A model generated the notes under the pieces. That model was not told where the DNA came from, searched no databases, and saw nothing but the letters and a program-made list of their open reading frames with translations. Source: Neobacillus sp. PS3-34 (GTDB lineage: Bacteria; Bacillota; Bacilli; Bacillales; Cytobacillaceae). Taken from it: 64,000 nucleotides of DNA. Numbering within the stretch: position 1 is the first letter of the stretch; each line of letters opens with the position of its first letter. The stretch lies in contig NZ_CP133267.1 of the NCBI RefSeq assembly GCF_030915465.1, forward strand, positions 4,081,001 to 4,145,000. Direction: 5' to 3'. Positions 17,877 to 27,442 of this stretch are shown one piece after another. The translations under genes and the position numbers were made by a program.

Positions 17877-18011
17877 TTAAAGCTTGTTTTTTCTTCCTCC
17901 AGTAGCTGTGTTTTCCTTAGCATGAGCATTATGCTCAGCTTCGATTGCTTCTGGAGATATGTGGTTATTTTTCTTTGGCGAATTGATTCTGTTCCTATGC
18001 TTTTTTCCCAT
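17877..18011 (-). CDS. Small hydrophilic protein, 44 residues
   Basis: On the minus strand ATG 18011 follows a strong AGGAGGAG ribosome site. The peptide begins MGKKHRNRINSPKKNNHISP and ends TATGGRKNKL. It is very hydrophilic and looks like the short Lys/Asn/His-rich proteins of Bacillus spores, but I cannot assign a family. It converges on yodL and shares its terminator hairpin. Confidence 0.65.
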   Translation of the reverse strand: MGKKHRNRINSPKKNNHISPEAIEAEHNAHAKENTATGGRKNKL

Positions 18012-18244
18012 AATTTCTCCTCCTGCTGGTGCAAGTTGGTTAAATAAATATTCAGTATCACGAACAGTTTATGGTCGTTTAGCATTTAAAATCTCAAAAA
18101 TGGTGAAGCTAAATTTAGCTTTTCCTAAAGTGAAAAATTCATGAACATTTCAGGAAAGGTTTTGCTCGAAACTGCGATGTGGTATAGTGGGAATGTTAAA
18201 GCTGATCGAGGACTAAAAGGCTTTAAAAGACAGGAGGATTTTAC

Positions 18245-18946
18245 ATGAGTATACATATCGGTGCTAAAGAAAATGAAATTGCTGAAACGGTTTTGCTGCC
18301 TGGCGATCCGCTTCGCGCAAAATATATTGCAGAAACTTTTTTGGAAAATGCAGTTTGCTACAATGAGGTCCGCAATATGTTCGGTTACACTGGAACATAT
18401 AAAGGAAAAAGAATCTCAGTACAGGGTACTGGAATGGGGATTCCTTCCATTTCCATTTATGTGAACGAATTGATGCAAAGCTACAATGTACAAAACCTAA
18501 TAAGAGTAGGAACATGTGGCGCGATCCAAAAAGACGTTAAAGTACGTGACGTAATTTTGGCGATGACCGCTTCTACTGATTCCCAAATGAATCGCCTAAC
18601 CTTTAATGGCATTGATTATGCGCCAACTGCAGATTTTGATCTATTGAAAAAGGCTTATGACGCCGGGATTGAAAAGGGTCTAAATCTTAAAGTTGGTAAC
18701 GTATTTACTGCAGATATGTTTTATAATGATAACGCTGACCACGAAAAATGGGCAAAATACCAAATCCTGGCTATTGAAATGGAAACAACGGCACTTTATA
18801 CCCTTGCAGCAAAATATGGCCGGAAAGCACTTTCTGTATTAACTGTAAGTGACCATATCATTACAGGCGAAGAAACATCCGCTGAAGAAAGACAATTAAC
18901 CTTTAATGACATGATCGAAGTATCTTTGGAAGCGGTAATTAAATAA
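18245..18946 (+). CDS. deoD: Purine nucleoside phosphorylase
   Basis: The 233-residue hexameric-type phosphorylase cleaves purine ribo- and deoxyribonucleosides with phosphate to base and pentose-1-phosphate. [20 protein letters not shown] at the N-terminus, the GTCGAIQ segment and IEMETTALY are hallmarks. AGGAGG sits 8 bases before the ATG. It has its own terminator and stands between yodL and yodJ, as in B. subtilis. Confidence 0.95.
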   Translation: MSIHIGAKENEIAETVLLPGDPLRAKYIAETFLENAVCYNEVRNMFGYTGTYKGKRISVQGTGMGIPSISIYVNELMQSYNVQNLIRVGTCGAIQKDVKVRDVILAMTASTDSQMNRLTFNGIDYAPTADFDLLKKAYDAGIEKGLNLKVGNVFTADMFYNDNADHEKWAKYQILAIEMETTALYTLAAKYGRKALSVLTVSDHIITGEETSAEERQLTFNDMIEVSLEAVIK

Positions 18947-18953
18947 AGAAAAA

Positions 18954-18981
18954 AAATCCTCCAGGTTTGGAGGATTTTTTG
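18954..18981 (+). terminator. Rho-independent terminator of deoD
   Basis: AATCCTCC and GGAGGATT form the stem, followed by TTTTT. Confidence 0.85.
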
Positions 18982-19149
18982 CTTTTAAATCCGCATTTTC
19001 CATTGTTGTTAAAATATAGAATATTTACTAATTGTTTTTGATTTTTAAGGCTAATTCAAATTTCATTCCGGGATAATAGTCACTAGATTCCTTATGTTTT
19101 TATGCTAAAATGGGTATATTGTCAAAAAATGAGCAAATAGGTGTGAAAA

Positions 19150-19998
19150 ATGATGAAAAAACTCTTATTATTAATTGGCTGTTTCTCTCTATTGGCAGGA
19201 TGCAGCAATATTGATCCTTATTTAAAGAAAATACCTTTCTTAAATAAAAGTGATTTTGCCCAGGAGAATGAAGCGAGTAAATATAAGGAAGACAAAACAG
19301 AGAAACCTTCTTCTGACAATACTGAAAAACCCACAAGTAACGACACAGATCAGCCTGTTTTGGAAGCAGCTTATTTTAATCAAATTAAACAGGTAAACGG
19401 AAAAAAGGTTATTCAAAACCCGGAAAATATAATCGCACTCGTTAATAAAAACTTTGCCCTTCCTGATGACTATATTCCAGCAGATTTGGTAAGGCCGAAT
19501 GTCGATTTCCCATTCGGTGATCAAAAATTGGAAAAAAGCCTTCTCCGTAAAGAAGCGGCATCAGCGCTTGAAAAAATGTTCAGTAATGCTAAAGAATCAG
19601 GGATTGAATTGTACGCAGTATCTGGATACCGTTCCTATATTCGCCAAAAAGGATTATTTGATGCGGAAATAAACCATGTTGGCAAAGAAAAAGCAGAACA
19701 AGCTGTTGCGGTGCCTGGACAAAGTGAGCACCAGACGGGATTGGCTATGGATATTGCAGCGCGTTCCACAAATCTTAATTTGACTGAAGGCTTTGGCGAA
19801 ACAACTGAAGGGCATTGGCTTGCTGAGAATGCTCATAAATTTGGATTCATCCTCCGGTATCCAAAAGGAAAAGAAGGGGTAACGGTCTATGAATACGAGC
19901 CGTGGCATTTCCGGTATGTAGGAGTAAAAGCCGCCACTGCTATTTATGAAAAAAAATGGACGCTGGAAGAATATTTCAATAAAGTGAAGAAAATTTAG
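19150..19998 (+). CDS. yodJ: D-alanyl-D-alanine carboxypeptidase lipoprotein (VanY/LdcB family), YodJ-like
   Basis: The 282-residue protein has a lipoprotein signal with lipobox LAGC (cysteine near residue 18), a Ser/Thr/Lys/Asp-rich linker and a VanY-type zinc peptidase domain. SGYRSYIRQKGLF, SEHQTGLAMDIA and EPWHFRYVG carry the zinc ligands and catalytic residues. It trims D-Ala from cell-wall peptides outside the membrane. The start is ATG 19150 or 19153. The neighbour deoD matches B. subtilis order. Confidence 0.88.
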   Translation: MMKKLLLLIGCFSLLAGCSNIDPYLKKIPFLNKSDFAQENEASKYKEDKTEKPSSDNTEKPTSNDTDQPVLEAAYFNQIKQVNGKKVIQNPENIIALVNKNFALPDDYIPADLVRPNVDFPFGDQKLEKSLLRKEAASALEKMFSNAKESGIELYAVSGYRSYIRQKGLFDAEINHVGKEKAEQAVAVPGQSEHQTGLAMDIAARSTNLNLTEGFGETTEGHWLAENAHKFGFILRYPKGKEGVTVYEYEPWHFRYVGVKAATAIYEKKWTLEEYFNKVKKI

Positions 19999-20137
19999 AA
20001 AAAGAGGTCTAGCTTACTAGGCCTTTTTCACGTCTTAATATTGTCTAATCTAATTTTAATGAACTTTTCTTTGCTAATTTTCCAGCAAAGATGTTATTCT
20101 AATCATTATTAAGTGTTTTAAATAGATTTGATGGTTA

Positions 20138-21619
20138 ATGAAAGTGGTGAAGGCTTTGGACGAACAAAATGAACATGGACAAGAAATACCCGAAAAAAAA
20201 TCAGCTTTTATTAGAATGAAGAAGTTCCATTTTTTTATCCTGCTTTTTTTGTTAGTGGTTTTAACAGCTGGAATTACAACCTTCGCAATGGCAAACGGAA
20301 AAGAAAATGTGGTTTCCGTTGGAAACGGGCGTTCGGAATTTAACAAGCTGTATACAGCTTTTGATACTTTGCAAAATGGCTATTATCAAAAATTAGACCA
20401 AAAAAAGCTGGTAAATGGCGCCATAAACGGAATGGTTGAATCTTTGGATGACCCTTATTCCGATTATATGAATGATGAGGAATCTAAAGGATTCCATCAT
20501 GCAATTTCTTCATCCTTTGAAGGAATCGGTGCTGAAATTCAGGAGAAGGATGGACATATCATTATTGTATCTCCGCTAAAAGGCTCGCCTGCAGAAAAAG
20601 CAGGACTTAAACCAAATGATATAGTGCTGTCAGTCAATGGAAAAAGCCTACAAGGAATGAGTTCTTCAAATGCAGTCATGCTGATTAGAGGAAAAAAAGG
20701 CACGAAGGTAGAGCTTTCGATACAGCGTCCTGGGACTGAAGGAACAACTAAAGTGCCCATCATTCGTGATGAAATACCAATTCAAACAGTTTATGGTGAA
20801 ATGGTTGGAAACGGGGTTGCTAAAGTTCAAATTACCAGTTTTTCCACAAACACTTCGAAAGAACTTGTAGAACAATTAAACAAGCTTCAAAAGCAGGGAA
20901 TGAAGGGACTTGTTCTTGACCTTCGACAGAATCCAGGAGGGTTATTGGATCAGGCAGTCAATATTTCCAGTTTATTTGTTCCTAAAGGAAAGACTTTATT
21001 TAAGGTAGAAGACCGTAATGGAAAAGTTAAGGTATATGGATCTCAAAATGAAGGAAATCCAGATTTGCCATTAGTTGTATTAATTGATAAAGGCAGTGCA
21101 AGCGCATCTGAAATTACTGCTGCCGCAGTAAAAGAATCAGCGGGTGTTCCACTAATCGGTGAAAAGTCCTTCGGAAAAGGAACTGTTCAAACTGCTCAGG
21201 ACTTTCCTGATGGATCTAACTTGAAATTCACTATGGCTAAATGGCTGACCCCAAATGGAAGCTGGATTCATAAAAAAGGAATTAAACCGGACTATCCAGT
21301 TGCCCTTCCTGAATATGCTAATCTGTCAGTTATCGATCCTGAAAAGGGATTACAGCTATCCACTTCATCGAACGATGTGAAAACTGCCCAGAAAATGCTT
21401 AAAGCTATAGGTTACAACCCTGGAAGAGAAGACGGATTTTTTGACGAAAACACAAAAGCTGCTGTTATTAAATTCCAGAAGGATAATAAACTCGAACCAA
21501 ATGGAGTTTTAACAGGCAACTCTTCCATAAAGCTAATGGATTTAGTAAGAATAAAAATACAAAAGAATGATACACAGTTAAATAAAGCTGTTGAAGTATT
21601 AAAGAAGCGAATGAAATAA
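20138..21619 (+). CDS. ctpA: Carboxy-terminal processing protease (S41 family)
   Basis: The 493-residue membrane-anchored protease has an N-terminal transmembrane helix (about residues 31-52), a PDZ domain (SSFEGIGAEI to RGKKGTKVEL), the S41 catalytic core with Ser in KGSASASE and Lys in EKSFGKG, and a C-terminal peptidoglycan-binding domain. CtpA-type proteases cut partner proteins at the cell surface. The gene lies beside yodJ as in B. subtilis, which favours ctpA over ctpB. The start is uncertain, since no clear ribosome site precedes ATG 20138. Confidence 0.88.
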   Translation: MKVVKALDEQNEHGQEIPEKKSAFIRMKKFHFFILLFLLVVLTAGITTFAMANGKENVVSVGNGRSEFNKLYTAFDTLQNGYYQKLDQKKLVNGAINGMVESLDDPYSDYMNDEESKGFHHAISSSFEGIGAEIQEKDGHIIIVSPLKGSPAEKAGLKPNDIVLSVNGKSLQGMSSSNAVMLIRGKKGTKVELSIQRPGTEGTTKVPIIRDEIPIQTVYGEMVGNGVAKVQITSFSTNTSKELVEQLNKLQKQGMKGLVLDLRQNPGGLLDQAVNISSLFVPKGKTLFKVEDRNGKVKVYGSQNEGNPDLPLVVLIDKGSASASEITAAAVKESAGVPLIGEKSFGKGTVQTAQDFPDGSNLKFTMAKWLTPNGSWIHKKGIKPDYPVALPEYANLSVIDPEKGLQLSTSSNDVKTAQKMLKAIGYNPGREDGFFDENTKAAVIKFQKDNKLEPNGVLTGNSSIKLMDLVRIKIQKNDTQLNKAVEVLKKRMK

Positions 21620-21624
21620 TAAAC

Positions 21625-21662
21625 TAAAGCCCGGTTACCTTCATTGGTGAGCGGGCTTTTAT
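21625..21662 (+). terminator. Rho-independent terminator of ctpA
   Basis: AAGCCCG and CGGGCTT form the stem around an 18-base loop, followed by a short T run. Confidence 0.7.
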
Positions 21663-21822
21663 TTGAAGTAGAATTGCTGTAGATTAAATGTTTGTATGGA
21701 AGTGAAAAATCATTTAAAATGAGTGCTTAGATAGGGCACGCGATCGAAATATGCATTATTTATTGTATTAACCCGATACTAACATTGGTTCCCAAGCAAA
21801 TAATGCCGGATGAGGTGATAAT

Positions 21823-22215
21823 ATGGAGCAAATCATTCAATTCGACAATCAGCTGATGGAGAAAATTTTGATATTGGAAGAGGAGTGTCAAAAGCTGAGC
21901 GAACAGTTTAAACTCCAATTTCAAACTGAGTTTCAGCAAGGACAGAGTCTCTCGATTGATGTGGTAAGATTGCGAAAAGGAAAAGAAGCGAGCAGTGATG
22001 ATTTGTTTGAAGAGGATTATGAATCTTTTATTGAAATTGGTCTGGAGCATGATGGTGAATATTTTCCAAATGGCTATATTCCTTTATGGAAATGCAAATG
22101 TGAATGGCTTCAAAAAACAGGCTATTTGACCTGCAGGGAGATCGATGATATCAAAAAAACACTCACAGCCTTATTGAATGAAATGGTAGAAGATTATGGC
22201 CAGGAAACGCCGTGA
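21823..22215 (+). CDS. Unknown 130-residue protein before the CobW GTPase
   Basis: I do not recognise this family. The N-terminal 45 residues look like a coiled coil (LMEKILILEEECQKLSEQF). The rest is acidic with one Cys pair (KCKC near residue 91) and another Cys in LTCREID. It ends just before the GTPase start, so the two are translated together. Because the partner is a metal-chaperone-type GTPase, a metal-linked role is possible but unproven. Confidence 0.6.
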   Translation: MEQIIQFDNQLMEKILILEEECQKLSEQFKLQFQTEFQQGQSLSIDVVRLRKGKEASSDDLFEEDYESFIEIGLEHDGEYFPNGYIPLWKCKCEWLQKTGYLTCREIDDIKKTLTALLNEMVEDYGQETP

Positions 22216-22226
22216 AAGGGATTAAT

Positions 22227-23144
22227 ATGGAAAAAACTGAAATTTATATATTATCAGGCTTCTTGGGGAGCGGCAAGACGACATTATTAAAAAGGCTTTT
22301 GCATGAAGAAAAAATTACTGGCAGAAAAGTAGCTGTAATGATGAACGAACTCGGAAAGGTTTCGATCGATTCGGATGTTGTGGAAGAAGATGTCGCATTG
22401 AAGGAATTGCTTGGAGGCTGCATTTGCTGCACGATTCAAGATAAATTAGAGGCGCAGCTTCAAGGCCTTCTCTCAATTGAAAAACCGGAAGTAATCTATA
22501 TCGAGACTACCGGCGCTGCCCATCCAGTTGAGGTACTAGATGCTGTATTATCACCTTTATTTGCTGACCGTTTGGAGATTAAAGGGATTCTGACAACAGT
22601 TGATGCTGTAAGATGGCTTGAAAGAAAAACGCTTAGTCCTCAGCTTCAGCAGCTGCTTCTTGAACAGGTACGGCATGCTGATTATATCATCCTAAATAAA
22701 GCCGATGAATTGTCTGATTCTAAGCAGGCCTCGCTAACATTTGAAATTCAGGGCATTAACTCGAAGGCACCTTGTGTATTGACTTCACATTCAAAAGTAT
22801 CAATACAATCAATCAAAAAGTTAACCCTATCACAGAATAGGCCTAAAAAGCATTCGGTTAGTCAAATGGACCTTCATTTATCTACCTTTGTTTACCAGTT
22901 TCATTCTTCCATCAAACAAGAAGAATTCGAAAACTTCCTTAGAAGTCTCCCTAACTCAATTTACCGTATTAAGGGGTATTTGAAGTTTGATTCTTCTGAA
23001 TTACCATTTTTATTCCAGTTTTCCTATGGCATGCCTGTTTATATGAAAGAATTTATGAACATGCCTTTAAATCTAGTATTTATTGGTGAAAATATCAATT
23101 GGAAGATAATCGAAAAGCAGCTAGCTGATTTGGAAACCTCCTGA
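22227..23144 (+). CDS. CobW/COG0523 family GTP-binding metallochaperone
   Basis: The 305-residue protein has Walker A GFLGSGKTT, the metal-binding GGCICC motif (Cys-x-Cys-Cys) of the COG0523 family, the base-recognition NKAD, and a C-terminal CobW_C domain. Such GTPases load zinc, cobalt or iron into client proteins. ATG 22227 follows AAAGGG; an in-frame GTG at 22212 is less likely. I see no Zur box nearby, so the metal is open. Its only operon partner is the unknown 130-residue protein. Confidence 0.88.
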   Translation: MEKTEIYILSGFLGSGKTTLLKRLLHEEKITGRKVAVMMNELGKVSIDSDVVEEDVALKELLGGCICCTIQDKLEAQLQGLLSIEKPEVIYIETTGAAHPVEVLDAVLSPLFADRLEIKGILTTVDAVRWLERKTLSPQLQQLLLEQVRHADYIILNKADELSDSKQASLTFEIQGINSKAPCVLTSHSKVSIQSIKKLTLSQNRPKKHSVSQMDLHLSTFVYQFHSSIKQEEFENFLRSLPNSIYRIKGYLKFDSSELPFLFQFSYGMPVYMKEFMNMPLNLVFIGENINWKIIEKQLADLETS

Positions 23145-23170
23145 CTTTACGAGAAAATTTGAAATTAGAC

Positions 23171-23200
23171 ATAACTCTAGGACTTTCCTGGAGTTTTTTT
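23171..23200 (+). terminator. Rho-independent terminator of the CobW gene
   Basis: ACTCTAGG and CCTGGAGT form a stem with one G-T pair, followed by TTTTTTT. Confidence 0.75.
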
Positions 23201-23340
23201 GATTTTAGATGGTCGTTCAATAAAATGATGTTAGATAAAATATTTTCATTTAGTAAAAATGGACCTTTTGTGCATGTCTGCCATTAATTGAGGTAACACT
23301 TTTTATAGAAGTATTTTTAATGGCGAAATCAGGTGAAAAA

Positions 23341-24159
23341 ATGAAAAAAATTGCTTTCCAACTCCTGTTCATCATCCTGTTCCTATTAAATCAGGAAAAC
23401 GTATACTCTGCAGGCAGGGTAAGTTTTCAAATTGAAATGCCCTCTTGGGAGGAAGCTAAAGAAATTCTGCCTAAATACACGAAATTCACGGTTATGGACG
23501 TAGAAACGGGGAAACAGTTTCGTGCACAGAGAAGGGCTGGGAGCAATCATGCCGACGTTCAGCCCTTGTCTGCTAAAGATACAAAAATAATGAAAAAGAT
23601 TTATGGGGGAAAATGGAGCTGGAAAAGGCGAGCAGTAATTATTATTTATAAAGACCAATGGATTGCGGCTTCAATGCATGGAATGCCTCATGGAGCTGGT
23701 GCGCTGCAAAATAACTTCCCTGGCCACTTTTGCATACATTTTTTCGGCAGCACTACGCATAGGTCCAACTTTATGGACCTGTCACACCAATTAATGGTTT
23801 TAAAAGCGGCAGGAAGATTAAAGGAACATCTCTCAAATTCAAGTCCATATGAAATAATTAATGCCTACGTAGCAGGTATTAAGCAGCAGGATTTAAGAAT
23901 TGTTTCTTTAACTTCACTCCAAAAAATGAAATGGAAATCTGTCTTTAACCAAATCGATAATATAAAGGTCTCCAGGATGCCGATGCTTCCCGCAGAAGAT
24001 CTTGCAGATCAGATTAGTTTGGCCGTACCAATAGACATTGATATGCAGATTAAGGGCATTGGTGGAAGGACATTCAGCGGCGAAATCAATTTAATCAGGT
24101 TTTCTCCCAATGATATGTGGAAGGTCGATTCCGCTTTCCTGGAAGAGGTATTAAACTAA
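23341..24159 (+). CDS. Secreted protein of unknown function with GHFCIHF motif
   Basis: The start ATG 23341 gives a clear signal peptide (about residues 1-24, hydrophobic core FQLLFIILFLL). The mature domain contains SNHADVQPLSAKDT, then SMHGMPHG, then PGHFCIHFFGS followed by TTH. His and Cys are arranged as if catalytic. I have seen this domain in uncharacterised Firmicutes exported proteins, often near cell-wall functions, but cannot give a function. The final third is a separate domain without motifs. It is a single-gene unit. Confidence 0.7.
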   Translation: MKKIAFQLLFIILFLLNQENVYSAGRVSFQIEMPSWEEAKEILPKYTKFTVMDVETGKQFRAQRRAGSNHADVQPLSAKDTKIMKKIYGGKWSWKRRAVIIIYKDQWIAASMHGMPHGAGALQNNFPGHFCIHFFGSTTHRSNFMDLSHQLMVLKAAGRLKEHLSNSSPYEIINAYVAGIKQQDLRIVSLTSLQKMKWKSVFNQIDNIKVSRMPMLPAEDLADQISLAVPIDIDMQIKGIGGRTFSGEINLIRFSPNDMWKVDSAFLEEVLN

Positions 24160-24161
24160 AA

Positions 24162-24199
24162 AACACCCCCCTAATGATTTAAGGGGGGTATCTTTTTAT
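24162..24199. terminator. Bidirectional terminator between convergent genes
   Basis: CCCCCCTAA and the matching TTAAGGGGGG form a strong stem with T runs on the plus side and A-rich flank for the minus-strand gene. Confidence 0.8.
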
Positions 24200-24441
24200 A
24201 TTGGCTGTTCGCCAAATTTAATGAATGTCCTTTCATCTTCCACCAGTCCGCATGTCGCACATTGTACCTTTACTTCAGGGCCTCTGTATGGCAGATGAAA
24301 AGGATCAAGATCATTTTGGGTATACTGCTGAACTATTTCACCAGAATGCGGATCCATCTTGACGGACTGGGGTATCTGTTGAATTAGATTAAATCTGCTC
24401 CGATTGGTTTTGCAATTTGGGCAACGGTAGGGTGTAGACAT
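24196..24441 (-). CDS. Small zinc-ribbon protein
   Basis: The 81-residue protein starts MSTPYRCPNCKTNRSRFNL and has a second pair CATCG near residue 61, so two CxxC pairs form a zinc ribbon. The end is acidic and polar. AAGGAGA stands before the ATG on the minus strand. The function is unknown; the zinc ribbon could bind nucleic acid or protein. Confidence 0.7.
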   Translation of the reverse strand: MSTPYRCPNCKTNRSRFNLIQQIPQSVKMDPHSGEIVQQYTQNDLDPFHLPYRGPEVKVQCATCGLVEDERTFIKFGEQPI

Positions 24442-24549
24442 ATGAATCTCCTTTCAATGGATGATTTTTAATATCTTTTGCAATCATATGTGCAAATATG
24501 TAACATGTCTATATATTGGACGAAATTATATTAGAGGTGAAAATGGGAG

Positions 24550-24822
24550 ATGGAAATAAAGGATTTTGATTTGCTTTTGACTGAATATCGGTCTATCTGG
24601 AATCATCGTTTACTGGAAAATGAAGGTGAGAGCAGTGAAGTTGTACTTAGAGAAGCGATAAAAAGAGAACTGCTTGATGAAAACTCACATCCGAGAATCA
24701 GAAGGAATAAGTATGAAAAATATTATTTAGCCATTAGAAGATTGATAAACTCAAGCCTTGAACCAGAAGGGAAATTAACATTAATACATCTGCATGATGA
24801 AATAATCGCATCTCTTGATTGA
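24550..24822 (+). CDS. Small charged protein, unknown
   Basis: The 90-residue, mostly helical and charged protein begins MEIKDFDLLLTEYRSIWNH. GGGAG stands only a few bases before the ATG. I see no motif or family. The gene is followed by a plausible terminator, which supports it being a real transcription unit. Confidence 0.5.
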   Translation: MEIKDFDLLLTEYRSIWNHRLLENEGESSEVVLREAIKRELLDENSHPRIRRNKYEKYYLAIRRLINSSLEPEGKLTLIHLHDEIIASLD

Positions 24823-25157
24823 TAGGCAATAAGATAGAATAGGGCAGAAATATCTGGTTAATTATGAAACAGTCTTGAAATATTAAAACAAAACTTTGCT
24901 TGATAAAATACTGTCAAGCCTATTTTTGTGAAAAAAGATGGATGGCCTCTAAAAAATTTCTTTTTTGGAGAACTATTCTTACTGTAGTATTGGTTGAAAA
25001 AAACTAGATTAATAGAGCAATTTTTAATTTATTTAATTAGAATGGGATTCCTTTATTTCTTAGTGAAATACATTTTCCATTTACATCCAAAATTATTACA
25101 AAAAACAAATGTTACTATTAGGGGGTCATAGTGAAACTTCAATCAACAGGGAGGAAA
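24823..25157 (+). other. Intergenic region before the CAP-domain gene
   Basis: No gene is seen. GCTTGA at 24898-24903 and TCAAGC at 24914-24919, followed by CTATTTTTG, form a likely terminator for the upstream gene. The rest is AT-rich leader and promoter DNA for the CAP-domain gene. Confidence 0.5.
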
Positions 25158-25904
25158 ATGAATATGAAAAAGAGAGCGTTTTTTTCAGCAGCGGCCGCAG
25201 CAGCCCTATTAATGGCCAATCCTGTAGTAAATAAAGCAGCAGCAGCTTCCAATTACAGTGCTTCTGAGCAAGGTAAAGTCTATGTCTATCAAACTTCTAA
25301 TTTTGATATTAATGAGATAAATAGTTACTTACAAAAATTCATGCAAGATCACGGGATCAATTGGGATATTACACAAACGGGACAAAATGCTCCGCCATCT
25401 CATCCAGTACAGCAGACAAATAAGCCAGCGGGTGTGCAAAAACCAGCTCCCGCACCAGTTCAGAAACCAACTGTTCAGAAATCAGTGAATACACCGCAAC
25501 AAAAGCCTGCAGCCTCTGCTTACCAGCTGAGTGCATTTGAGCAAAAGGTTGTAGAACTTACTAATCAGGAGCGTGCCAAAAATGGTGTGCCTCCATTAAA
25601 AATTGATTCAAAATTAAGCAAAATGGCAAGAGATAAATCACGTGATATGCAAACAAGCCATTATTTTGACCACACAAGCCCGACTTATGGGTCTCCCTTT
25701 GGTATGATGAAGAAGTACGGGATTACTTATAATTATGCAGGAGAAAACATTGCAATGGGCCAGCGCAGCCCGGAAGAAGTTGTTAATGCCTGGATGAATA
25801 GTGAAGGGCACCGTAAAAATATCTTAAATTCAAATTATAATTATATTGGAGTTGGATATGTTGCGGAAGGCAACTACTGGACTCAGGAGTTTATTGGAAA
25901 ATAA
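25158..25904 (+). CDS. Secreted CAP/SCP domain protein, YkwD-like
   Basis: ATG 25158 follows GGGAGG. The protein has a signal peptide (AAAAAALLMANPVV core, cleavage after an Ala-rich stretch), a Pro/Gln/Lys-rich linker with KPAPAPVQKP-type repeats, and a C-terminal CAP domain with LTNQERAKNG, HYFDHTSP, AGENIA and NSEGHRKNIL. CAP-domain proteins of Bacillus are exported and may act on the spore or cell envelope; the enzymatic role is unknown. It resembles YkwD. A GTG at 25131 is an alternative start. Confidence 0.85.
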   Translation: MNMKKRAFFSAAAAAALLMANPVVNKAAAASNYSASEQGKVYVYQTSNFDINEINSYLQKFMQDHGINWDITQTGQNAPPSHPVQQTNKPAGVQKPAPAPVQKPTVQKSVNTPQQKPAASAYQLSAFEQKVVELTNQERAKNGVPPLKIDSKLSKMARDKSRDMQTSHYFDHTSPTYGSPFGMMKKYGITYNYAGENIAMGQRSPEEVVNAWMNSEGHRKNILNSNYNYIGVGYVAEGNYWTQEFIGK

Positions 25905-25915
25905 TACATGAAATA

Positions 25916-25943
25916 AGGACAGCGATTTTGCGCTGTCCTCTTT
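25916..25943. terminator. Terminator between the CAP gene and the minus-strand spore operon
   Basis: AGGACAGCG and CGCTGTCCT form a perfect 9-base stem, followed by CTTTTTA on the plus strand. Confidence 0.8.
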
Positions 25944-26374
25944 TTATTCTTCCTCTTTTTTGGAACGAAAGTTTACTTTTGCTTTACCTTCTGTTCCCTC
26001 ATTTGAGTCTTTATCCTTCTGTTGAGCCTGCAATTTCTGCTTCAATTTCTCACTGGCTGCTTTTGAGATATCTCCTTCATAACTGGTTCCGATGTTCAAT
26101 CTGCCTGATAATTCTTTTATTCCCAGCTGTCCGAAGTTATTTGCGTAATCTAATTTTTCAATAATGATTTTGTCTACTTGAATAAGCTCGATATTAATGG
26201 AAGGGCCTGTTCGGTTTCAGGGGGATGTTCTTTGGTTTGGGCTGCAGAAGGATTACAATCCTCTGAAGCCTTTCCCCTTAAAAGAGCTTCCACCATTGAT
26301 ACCTTTTTTTCAAGTTCCAGGAGCTTATTAAAAACATTTTGATTGGAGGTGGAGGAGCGAAAAAAGAAGCGCAT
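25944..26374 (-). CDS. GerPC-like spore protein (frame broken near 26205)
   Basis: The N-terminus is basic and then forms a coiled coil (NVFNKLLELEKKVSMVEALL). After a linker, one missing base in GGGCC at 26203-26207 shifts the frame. The restored continuation INIELIQVDKIIIEKL ... LSGRLNIGTS resembles the GerPC core, in which an edge strand is followed by a leucine/glycine stretch ending LNIG. GerPC belongs to the spore-coat permeability proteins needed for germinant access. It is the last gene of a five-gene minus-strand operon and starts 9 bases after the previous stop. The family call is by motif and context. Confidence 0.6.
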
Positions 26375-26382
26375 AGATGCCC

Positions 26383-26858
26383 CTATTCTGGTGATAGGTC
26401 ACCAAATGAGATTGGAATGTCCTCCATTTCCTCTCGGTCAATGGGAACAACCATTGTAAAAATTCCGTCAATTAATTCAGATTGGATATGATCGATCATA
26501 ATAGGGTAAGGGAGGTTTATTTTCTTGGTAAATTTTCTGTTGGCCTTTCTTTTAAAAAGTATTTCTGGTTTTGAACCAACGTTTTAAATTCACCACTGAT
26601 TGTCAAAATTTGCTGATGAATCGAAATCTGGATTTCCTCCTTTTTAAATCCCGGCAATTCAGCTGCCAGTACGAGATAGCCGTCCTTCTCAAATAAATCG
26701 CATTGGGGAAGCATTTCCTGGCTGTTGAAGCCATGTGTAGCTGTAGTCCTATTTATTGGGGCAGCGGTATTTTTTTCATCAAACACTGTTTTCCAAAAGC
26801 TGTCGGATTGATATTGCTGGGCCAACTCAAGCCACTTATTTAATTTATCCATGTCCAT
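26383..26858 (-). CDS. Hsp20/alpha-crystallin-like spore protein 2 (frame broken near 26543)
   Basis: The protein of about 158 residues has a weakly conserved N-terminus and an alpha-crystallin core: DLFEKDGYLVLAAELPGFKK is followed by EEIQISIHQQILTISGEF. One base is missing at GGCC 26542-26545; restoring it gives ERANRKFTKKINLPYPI and an ordinary Hsp20 end with a stop at 26383. The canonical I-x-I tail is not obvious. Next to the other Hsp20-like gene and gerP-like genes, a spore coat role (as for CotP or GerT proteins) is more likely than a general chaperone role. Confidence 0.7.
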
Positions 26859-26935
26859 AATAAACCACCCTTTTAAGATGATTAGCTAATCTATCTTATT
26901 TTAAAATCTAAAAAAAATGCAAAAAAAATTGATGT

Positions 26936-27414
26936 TTACAAAATTTCTGTTACATCAATTTCAGAAAATTGCATATCGATATTTTTGGGTATTCTCACCT
27001 CTAGTGTACCATCCTTATAATTAGCAGAAGAGCCTTTCTTCCTCACGATTGCCGGAAGAGTAATAGTGTTTTTATCTCCCATTTCAGGTATATGCTCAAT
27101 GATCAGCTGGTTTGATGTGTGATAAAGACGCATTTGTTTAATCCATTCCTCATTCTTGATTGGTATCCTGACAAAGACATAATCATGTGTTTCAAAAGAC
27201 GATGAATTTAATTCTCCAGAGCTGTGCTGCTGTTGCTGGAGGGGGAAGATTGAAATCCAGAAAACATTTCCTGAGGATTCATCATTCCGTTCATATTGCC
27301 AGGAAGCATTTTTCCAAGCATATTCTGTACATAATTATCAATTTCTTCCGGCTTCATTTGCTGCATCATATTTTTCATGTCTTTATTAAAAGGGAATATA
27401 TTCCACGGGAACAT
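26936..27414 (-). CDS. Hsp20/alpha-crystallin-like spore protein 1 (frame broken near 27216)
   Basis: The N-terminal part begins MFPWNIFPFNKDMKNMMQQM and is rich in Met, Asn and Pro. This pattern is seen in CotP/GerT-like small heat-shock proteins of the Bacillus spore coat. One base is missing near 27213-27220; the following frame gives ELNSSSFETHDYVFVRIPI and an alpha-crystallin core ending at 26936, about 159 residues in all. It lies between the two GerPA/PF-like genes and the second Hsp20-like gene. Exact GerT orthology is not shown by the sequence alone. Confidence 0.65.
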
Positions 27415-27442
27415 TTATTATTACTCCTTTCATCTATCTAAA

